Below are positions 4,883-9,406 of a stretch of DNA of 9,406 nt, one piece after another. Made by a program: the position numbers and the translations under genes. The stretch's first letter is position 1. Every line of letters starts with the position of its first letter. Source of the DNA: VAZQ01 sp036522235 (GTDB lineage: Bacteria; Pseudomonadota; Alphaproteobacteria; Rhizobiales; Xanthobacteraceae). The stretch is taken from contig DATDGG010000523.1 of NCBI GenBank assembly GCA_036522235.1, positions 1 through 9,406 of the forward strand, given 5' to 3'. Below the pieces are notes generated by a model. The model ran no database searches. It worked only from the letters and a program-made list of their open reading frames with translations, and was not told the origin of the DNA.

Positions 4883-7342
4883 CTAGATGCCGGCGACGCA
4901 GCGCCGCAGCGCATCGATGAGCTCCTTGCTGTGGCGCAGATGCTTCTCCTCGGAATCGAGAATGCTAGTGAAGGCCTTCTTTTTGTAAGCCGTCTTGTTG
5001 ATCTGTTCGTTCGTGCCGTCCATTCCGGCCGAGTCACAGACGATCTCGATCAGCCGGTCGGCGGCGTGCAGCCGACCCAGGAGATAGTCGTTCTCGCGAT
5101 AGGCGCGCGAGAAGAAGGCCGCGAAATGGCCGAAACCGATGCCGCGCAGGCTCTCGATCCCCTGGAAGCCTTGCAGCGTCTGCACGTCCTGCGGGCTGAT
5201 GCGGTCCACCAGGATTTCGTTGAGCTCGCCCATCTCCCGCCCGCTGGTCACCGGCAGGGCCAATACGTCCCAGAACGGGAAGCCCAGGTAATTGATCAGC
5301 ACCTCGCGACGGGCGTCGGGATGCCAGTCCCGCGGGTCGAGGGCCGCCAACAGATCGTCGAGCTCGCGCGTGCTCGCATTGAGATCGATCTCGGCGGCGA
5401 GCTGCGCAATCAGGCGATCGATCTTCTCGACATTGGCCTTCACGAATGACGCCGCGTAGGCGTGCAGGTTCCTGACCTCGCTGGCCGACGGCACCGTCGG
5501 GAAAACCTCGGCAATGAGGTCGCGCGTCGCTTGGCTGTAGTAGGCGGGGTCCTCGCGCTGACGCAGCGCATCGAGCCGCAGGTAGAATTCCCGCTTCAAC
5601 CGATCGACCACCCGCGGATCGAGGCCGTTGAAGCGTTCCTGATCGAGCAATCCGTAAAGGCGGTTCTGCCCCTCGATCAGGAAGTGGAGCCGGCGCTCGC
5701 GATATTTCACATCGAATGCCAGGAGGTAGCTCACCCAGGCGGGGAAGTGGTCCGTGGTCGCGGTCTCGAACTCGAGCGCGGCGCTGTCGGCCCGCTCGTA
5801 GACGATCCCCTTGGCGAGCGCCCAGGCGTCGATGATCTCGGCGACCACGCGCGCGAGCGGCGATTGGGCATGCCCACCGCGCAGCTTGACGATCAATTGG
5901 GCGCCGAAGGCGCGCACCGAGGCGAGCTTGAGCCGGACATAGGCCTGGTAGGCAAAGCCCGCGTCGCGCGCGACCTGGTCGTTGACCTGCTCGCGCCAGG
6001 CGCGAAGCTCGTGCGTCGCGATCGGCCGGTCGAAGGCCGCGGTCACGACCTTGGCGACCAATTCGCTGACATGCGGGCGAGCGCTGTCGATGATGGCCCG
6101 CAGCCGCCGCACCCGCTCGTTGAAATCGATGATCCAGCTCAGCTCGTCGGCGACCGGCTGAGAGCTTGGAATATCCGACATCGCCCCGCGCAAGGTAGCA
6201 AAAAAGCCCGGTACCGAAAGATGCGCGGCCGCGACCGGCGCGGCCGGGTGCGGCTCGATATAGACCAGCCGACGGTCGACCTGGCGAAAGGCGGGCCGGC
6301 CGTGGATCGCGGAGATCGCAATCTGGAACGGACGATTGTTGAGGACCGCGCCGTCGATGAAGGACGCCGTGACCGGATCAACGCCAGCCTGCAGCTGCTG
6401 ATCGAACTCCCGGCTGATGAACGCGGCACGCCGCGGCCATTCCGCCTGCCGCTGCGCGAGGAGCTCGTCCATTTCCAGGATCTGGGCGGGCGGAAAGGCG
6501 CCCGGGAAGGACGACGTCGCGCGTGCCGCAAAGGCGAGGCCCGCGGCGTTGTCCAGCGCGAAATCGCTTTCGACCTCGCCATTGGGGCGGCGTCGATAGG
6601 TGAAGCGAAGCACGTGATGGTGCTCAAGCTCGTGAATGAGCGGCGGATCGTGGATTTGAACGAGCTGGCGGTAGCCGTAATAGTCGACGAGCGTCACGAA
6701 CAGGTCGAGGGTGTGGCCGGACGGCAGCAGCGAGGCGCCGGGCCGGCCGGGACCCATCGAGGTGACCGCGTCGTACATCAGCGCCGTCATGAGCGGCCCG
6801 TCGAGCGGCGGCCTGAACCAGCGCGAGCGCACGAACAAAGACAGCTTCTGCCGCACCTCCGAATCCTTGACCGCCTGCAGCATGCCGGTCTTCGCCGCCG
6901 CCCAGATCAGCGGCTTGATGAACCATTTGCTCCAGCTTCCCGCCCGCGCATCGGGCGCCAGCAGGATGGCGATGTCGGCATTGTCGAGCCACAGGTCGCG
7001 CAGCGATCCCATGGGCAGGTCGTGACTGAGAGCGCGTGCCAGCATGGTGCCGTTGATGCCGCCGGCCGACGCGCCGGCGATGACATCGACCACGACGCGC
7101 AGCTCCACCGCGCGGCCGATGTCGCGCAGCAGCTCGAAATAGACCTGCTCGGTATCGTATTCGGCCTGGCCCGTGGGCGGGAGGAACGCGGCGCTGGCGC
7201 GCGCGCTGCGGTCGGCGATCCGGTGCAGCGCGCTCGAGGCGCGCACGAGGTTCAAAATCTCCTTGGTCATCCCGTGCATGTAGACGGCGAGCGAGACCCC
7301 GCCGGAACAGACGAGTGCGATACGAAGTTCCTTCTCGCGCAA
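4883..7342 (-). CDS. Patatin-like protein (large TIGR03607-type, predicted lipid acyl hydrolase)
   Basis: The protein has 819 residues from the TTG start chosen here. The N-terminal patatin domain has the oxyanion-hole glycine stretch VCSGGVSLAVYMHG (about residues 11-24). The nucleophile elbow GASAGG has the catalytic Ser near residue 92, and FIDGAVLNNRPF has the dyad Asp near residue 330. Between them is SSFPGAFPP, usual for the family. The remaining ~450 residues are mostly helical and charged, as in the large bacterial patatin-related proteins (TIGR03607/DUF3376). No signal peptide is seen. It probably cleaves acyl esters of phospholipids or related lipids at the membrane; the substrate is unknown. 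The frame stays open to an ATG at 7450, but those extra 36 residues are low-complexity and lack family similarity, while the TTG gives MREKELRIAL, the family's usual beginning. A MAPEG gene follows after 38 bases and the RDD gene is divergent. Confidence 0.88.
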   Translation of the reverse strand: MREKELRIALVCSGGVSLAVYMHGMTKEILNLVRASSALHRIADRSARASAAFLPPTGQAEYDTEQVYFELLRDIGRAVELRVVVDVIAGASAGGINGTMLARALSHDLPMGSLRDLWLDNADIAILLAPDARAGSWSKWFIKPLIWAAAKTGMLQAVKDSEVRQKLSLFVRSRWFRPPLDGPLMTALMYDAVTSMGPGRPGASLLPSGHTLDLFVTLVDYYGYRQLVQIHDPPLIHELEHHHVLRFTYRRRPNGEVESDFALDNAAGLAFAARATSSFPGAFPPAQILEMDELLAQRQAEWPRRAAFISREFDQQLQAGVDPVTASFIDGAVLNNRPFQIAISAIHGRPAFRQVDRRLVYIEPHPAAPVAAAHLSVPGFFATLRGAMSDIPSSQPVADELSWIIDFNERVRRLRAIIDSARPHVSELVAKVVTAAFDRPIATHELRAWREQVNDQVARDAGFAYQAYVRLKLASVRAFGAQLIVKLRGGHAQSPLARVVAEIIDAWALAKGIVYERADSAALEFETATTDHFPAWVSYLLAFDVKYRERRLHFLIEGQNRLYGLLDQERFNGLDPRVVDRLKREFYLRLDALRQREDPAYYSQATRDLIAEVFPTVPSASEVRNLHAYAASFVKANVEKIDRLIAQLAAEIDLNASTRELDDLLAALDPRDWHPDARREVLINYLGFPFWDVLALPVTSGREMGELNEILVDRISPQDVQTLQGFQGIESLRGIGFGHFAAFFSRAYRENDYLLGRLHAADRLIEIVCDSAGMDGTNEQINKTAYKKKAFTSILDSEEKHLRHSKELIDALRRCVAGI

Positions 7343-7348
7343 GGCCCG

Positions 7349-7353
7349 CTCCT
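7349..7353 (-). promoter_or_regulatory. Shine-Dalgarno that fixes the TTG start of the patatin gene
   Basis: On the minus strand AGGAG (7353-7349) lies six bases before TTG at 7342-7340, the first codon of the family-like N-terminus. No comparable site precedes the ATG at 7450, so this decides the start. Confidence 0.65.
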
Positions 7354-7520
7354 GCCGGTGATTCGCCGACCCGTCCTGATCATGTCGCGCGCCGACCCAA
7401 ACCGGAAGCGCCTGCTGAGCGGCCCGCAAGCCAGCTGGGGAAACATGCACGCTCTGGAACGTCCCGCCCTCTTGCGCCAGCGCGCCGCCTTCGCCATCTC
7501 CCTCGGGATCGAGAGGATTT

Positions 7521-7533
7521 CATGACCAACGGC
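7521..7533 (+). repeat. 13-base direct repeat, right copy (start of the RDD gene)
   Basis: CATGACCAACGGC here spans the RDD start codon and its first four codons, and is identical to the copy at 3209-3221 just after hemB. The two copies bracket the amidohydrolase, MAPEG and patatin genes. Confidence 0.5.
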
Positions 7534-8049
7534 CGACCCAGAGGGATCGCGGTGTCGATCGATCTCAAGCCGCATGCCTATGACCCGGCGGCCAATCCGG
7601 AGCTGTTCCAGGGCGTGTTGGCACGTCGGCTCATCGCCTTCACCATCGATGTCTTCATCGTCATGCTGCCGGTCGCGTTCGCGGCCGTGCTCATCTTCTT
7701 CCTCGGCCTGGTGACGTTCCTGCTCGGCTGGGCGCTGTTCTGGCTGCTCTATCCGGGCAGCATCATCTGGGCGCTGGTCTATTGCGGCGCTACGCTCAGC
7801 GGCCCCGCCTCCGCCACGATCGGGATGCGGCTCATGGACCTCGAGATGCGCACCTGGTACGGCGCCCCGGCCTATTTCGTGCTGGGCGCCGTTCATGCGA
7901 TCGTGTTCTGGGTGACGATCTCGATCTTGACGCCGTTGGTGCTGATGGTCGGTTTGCTCAACGAGCGCCAGCGCCTGTTGCATGACTTTCTGATCGGCAC
8001 CGTGGTCATCAACAATCCGGCCCGCGCCCGGGCGCTGCGCATGGCGTAG
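7522..8049 (+). CDS. RDD family membrane protein
   Basis: This is a 175-residue protein. After a short cytoplasmic N-terminus comes GVLARRLIAFTIDVFIV (31-47), in which the Arg (R35/R36) and Asp (D43) are the residues that give the RDD family its name. Hydrophobic segments follow at about 45-65, 66-90 and 117-147. The conserved ATIGMRLMDLEMR lies at 98-110 and RLLHDFLIGTVVI (D155) near the C-terminus. This predicts an integral inner-membrane protein. RDD proteins are poorly characterised; some have been linked to ion or proton transport and stress tolerance, but I cannot assign a role. The ATG at 7522 is preceded by GAGAGG with five bases spacing. The frame is open upstream to 7315, but that stretch overlaps the patatin gene and is Arg/Pro-rich, so it is not used. 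A clear hairpin follows the stop. Confidence 0.88.
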   Translation: MTNGRPRGIAVSIDLKPHAYDPAANPELFQGVLARRLIAFTIDVFIVMLPVAFAAVLIFFLGLVTFLLGWALFWLLYPGSIIWALVYCGATLSGPASATIGMRLMDLEMRTWYGAPAYFVLGAVHAIVFWVTISILTPLVLMVGLLNERQRLLHDFLIGTVVINNPARARALRMA

Positions 8050-8056
8050 GCGGCGC

Positions 8057-8085
8057 CTTGAGGCATTTGACGCCAAAGCCTCAGG
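8057..8085 (+). terminator. Hairpin after the RDD gene, probable terminator
   Basis: TGAGGC (8059-8064) pairs with GCCTCA (8078-8083), extended outward by a T-G and a C-G pair. Within it, after one bulged A, TTTG (8066-8069) pairs with CAAA (8074-8077) around an ACGC loop. The stem begins seven bases after the RDD stop. No T-run follows, so termination may be partial or Rho-assisted. Confidence 0.45.
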
Positions 8086-8111
8086 CCGGCCGTCCGGGAG
8101 CTTACGCGGAC

Positions 8112-8141
8112 TTGCACGGCGGGCGACAAGCGGACTTTACT
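8112..8141 (+). promoter_or_regulatory. Weak candidate promoter for bpt
   Basis: TTGCAC (8112-8117) and TTTACT (8136-8141) are 18 bases apart, downstream of the RDD hairpin. Transcription would start near 8148, about 52 bases before the GTG chosen for bpt. Each box is only a partial match to consensus. Confidence 0.25.
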
Positions 8142-8200
8142 CGACCCATGAGCGCGCTAGAGTGGCAGGTCATGCGACCGCCAGTGACCAAGATCGACCC

Positions 8201-8950
8201 GTGACGCAACACTCGCGCAATACGCCCCAATTCTACCTTACGGCGCCCTCGCCCTGCCCGTATCTGCCGGGGCACGAGGAGCGCAAGGTGTTCACCCACC
8301 TGGTCGGCGAGCGGGCGGCGGAGCTCAATGATCTCTTGACCCATGGCGGCTTCCGCCGGAGCCAATCGATCGCCTACCGGCCGGCCTGCGAATCCTGCCG
8401 GGCCTGCATCTCGGTGCGGGTGGTGGTGGAGGATTTTCGACCCACGCGCAGCATGCGCCGCGTGCTGGAGCGCAACCGGGACATCGTCGGCGAGATGCGG
8501 GTCGGGGTGCCGACGTCGGAGCAATATTCGGTCTTCCGCGCCTATCTCGACCAGCGGCACCGCGACGGCGGCATGGCCGACATGACGGTGCTCGACTATG
8601 CCATGATGGTCGAGGACAGCCATGTCGAGACACGGATCGTCGAGTACCGCCAGCGCGGGCCCGACAGCAGCATCAACGGGCGCGGCAGCGGCGCCCTGTT
8701 GGCGGTCGCCCTGACCGACGTGCTCAGCGACGGCCTCTCGATGGTCTATTCGTTCTTCGAATCCGAGCACGGCCTGCGCTCGCTCGGCACCTTCATGATC
8801 CTGGATCATCTGGCGCGGGCGCGGCGCATGGGGCTGCCCTATGTGTATCTCGGCTATTGGGTGCAGGGCTCGCGCAAGATGGACTACAAGGGGCGCTTCC
8901 TGCCGCAGGAGCGGCTGTCGCCGGAAGGCTGGCGACGGGTGGAGGGGTGA
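8201..8950 (+). CDS. bpt: Aspartate/glutamate leucyltransferase (bacterial ATE family)
   Basis: Bpt moves leucine from Leu-tRNA onto N-terminal Asp or Glu of proteins. This creates a degradation signal read by ClpS/ClpAP in the bacterial N-degron pathway, in the cytoplasm. The 249 residues hold the ATE N-domain (about 17-87), with C19 and the cysteine cluster PACESCRAC (C63, C66, C69), FRRSQSIAYRP (51-61) and YSVFRAYLDQRH (109-120). They also hold the ATE C-domain, with LLAVALTDVLSDGLSMVYSFF (166-186), LGTFMILD and YVYLGYWVQGSRKMDYKGRF. Family members start with MTQHSR-type sequence, so the GTG at 8201 is preferred. An in-frame GTG at 8162 would add 13 residues without family similarity. The Shine-Dalgarno is weak for both. 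It lies downstream of the RDD gene, separated by a hairpin, and converges on parC. Confidence 0.95.
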   Translation: MTQHSRNTPQFYLTAPSPCPYLPGHEERKVFTHLVGERAAELNDLLTHGGFRRSQSIAYRPACESCRACISVRVVVEDFRPTRSMRRVLERNRDIVGEMRVGVPTSEQYSVFRAYLDQRHRDGGMADMTVLDYAMMVEDSHVETRIVEYRQRGPDSSINGRGSGALLAVALTDVLSDGLSMVYSFFESEHGLRSLGTFMILDHLARARRMGLPYVYLGYWVQGSRKMDYKGRFLPQERLSPEGWRRVEG

Positions 8951-8998
8951 CGCCGCGTTGCAATCGGCTTATCCAGGCCGACCGATAATCGCGCGGCG
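8951..8998. terminator. Inverted repeat between convergent bpt and parC
   Basis: CGCCGCG (8951-8957) right after the bpt stop is the inverse complement of CGCGGCG (8992-8998) just before the parC stop. Inside, TCGGC (8964-8968) pairs with GCCGA (8977-8981). The nested structure fills the gap between two converging genes, as expected of a shared terminator, but there is no T-run and the outer arms are far apart. Confidence 0.3.
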
Positions 8999-9001
8999 CA
9001 G

Positions 9002-9406
9002 CTAGTTGCCCTCTGGCTCCTTGCCGTTGGTCGCGACCGCGCCGAATTTGTTCGTTCGCGGGAACCCCTTGGGCGCGAGGCGGCCGGCGTCGCCGCGGTT
9101 GCCCCGCCAGTCGGCGAGCTCCTTGAGGGTTGAGGAGAACGAACGTCCGGCACTGTCGAGCCAAGTCAGGCCGTCGGTCGCCTTGAAGGTCTTGAGATCG
9201 GACAACCCGCCGTCCTTGAAGCGCTGCAGCCGCACACCCCGCCCACGCGCCATGTCGGGCACCTGCTCAAGCGGGAAGATGACCATCTTGCGGTTCTCAC
9301 CGATGGAAGCCACCTGGTCGCCCTCCACCGGCGCGACCGCACGTGCCTGATCCGGTGCGGTGACATTGAGCACCTGCTTGCCCTTGCGGGTATTGCCCAG
9401 GCATTC
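9002..9406 (-). CDS. parC: DNA topoisomerase IV subunit A, C-terminal fragment
   Basis: Only the last 134 residues are inside the window; the gene enters from the right edge and stops at 9002-9004. ParC is the cleaving and re-joining subunit of topoisomerase IV, which unlinks daughter chromosomes. The visible part belongs to the C-terminal beta-pinwheel that binds DNA. It includes NTRKGKQVLNV, then GDQVASIGENRKMVIFPLEQ, RGRGVRLQRFKDGGLSD, the GLTWLDSAGR turn and the terminal LAPKGFPRTNKFG. This pattern, especially KDGGLSD and the GFPRTNKFG tail, fits alphaproteobacterial ParC. GyrA has a similar fold, but its tail differs. The gene converges on bpt with a 51-base gap. Confidence 0.92.
   Translation of the reverse strand, partial: ECLGNTRKGKQVLNVTAPDQARAVAPVEGDQVASIGENRKMVIFPLEQVPDMARGRGVRLQRFKDGGLSDLKTFKATDGLTWLDSAGRSFSSTLKELADWRGNRGDAGRLAPKGFPRTNKFGAVATNGKEPEGN

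Noticed and set aside
4405..4886. Plus-strand frames opposite the MAPEG gene
   Set aside because: They are Arg-rich low-complexity translations. The minus-strand MAPEG reading explains the region despite its frameshift.
7315..7521. Upstream extension of the RDD frame by 69 codons
   Set aside because: It is Arg/Pro-rich, overlaps the patatin start region and lacks family similarity, while the ATG at 7522 has a good Shine-Dalgarno and a natural RDD N-terminus.
5462..7525. A 687-residue open frame on the plus strand opposite the patatin gene
   Set aside because: It is antisense to a gene with clear patatin catalytic motifs. The product is Arg/Asp/Gly-rich with no recognisable domain. Long antisense frames are a common by-product of high-GC codon use.
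7267..8076. A 269-residue minus-strand frame opposite the RDD gene
   Set aside because: It is highly charged, His/Arg/Glu-rich shadow sequence opposite a clear multi-helix membrane protein.
8102..8809. A 235-residue minus-strand frame opposite bpt
   Set aside because: It is antisense to a secure bpt, with no recognisable domain.

Overview
The window looks like chromosome from a high-GC alphaproteobacterium, most likely of the Rhizobiales/Hyphomicrobiales type (this placement is inference). By eye the DNA is roughly two-thirds G+C. The porphobilinogen synthase is the cysteine-poor, Asp-rich magnesium-type enzyme known from Bradyrhizobium-like bacteria. The Bpt leucyltransferase and the ParC tail read like alphaproteobacterial versions. 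Most of the window is ordinary gene content. There is no CRISPR array, no tRNA or rRNA, and no recognisable transposase or integrase.

Left arm (1-1965, minus strand): three genes form a tight operon, read right to left. They are a 3-hydroxyisobutyryl-CoA-hydrolase-like crotonase, a four-helix small membrane protein (DUF6163-like) that overlaps it by an ATGA junction, and an ACMSD-like amidohydrolase that runs off the left edge. A good sigma-70-type promoter (TTGACG, 17 bases, TATCGG) sits about 70 bases upstream. Divergent from this operon is hemB (2144-3202, plus), for tetrapyrrole synthesis.

Middle (3203-7342): a Tat-exported ACMSD-like amidohydrolase lies on the plus strand just after hemB. 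Converging on it from the minus strand are a large patatin-like lipid acyl hydrolase and a MAPEG-family membrane protein gene that is frameshifted as read. The patatin start is best placed at a TTG codon with an AGGAG Shine-Dalgarno, shorter than the longest open frame. The 13-base sequence CATGACCAACGGC occurs just after the hemB stop and again exactly at the start of the RDD gene. This suggests the amidohydrolase/MAPEG/patatin block was inserted between hemB and the RDD gene.

Right arm (7522-9406): an RDD-family membrane protein (plus) ends at a good hairpin. It is followed by bpt, an Asp/Glu leucyltransferase of the N-degron pathway (plus). The C-terminal end of parC, topoisomerase IV subunit A, comes in convergently from the right edge (minus).

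I found no clearly new biological system. The points most worth a second look are the suspected 4.3-kb insertion block, the patatin plus MAPEG pairing with its frameshift, and the two ACMSD-like amidohydrolases, one of which has lost a metal-binding histidine.
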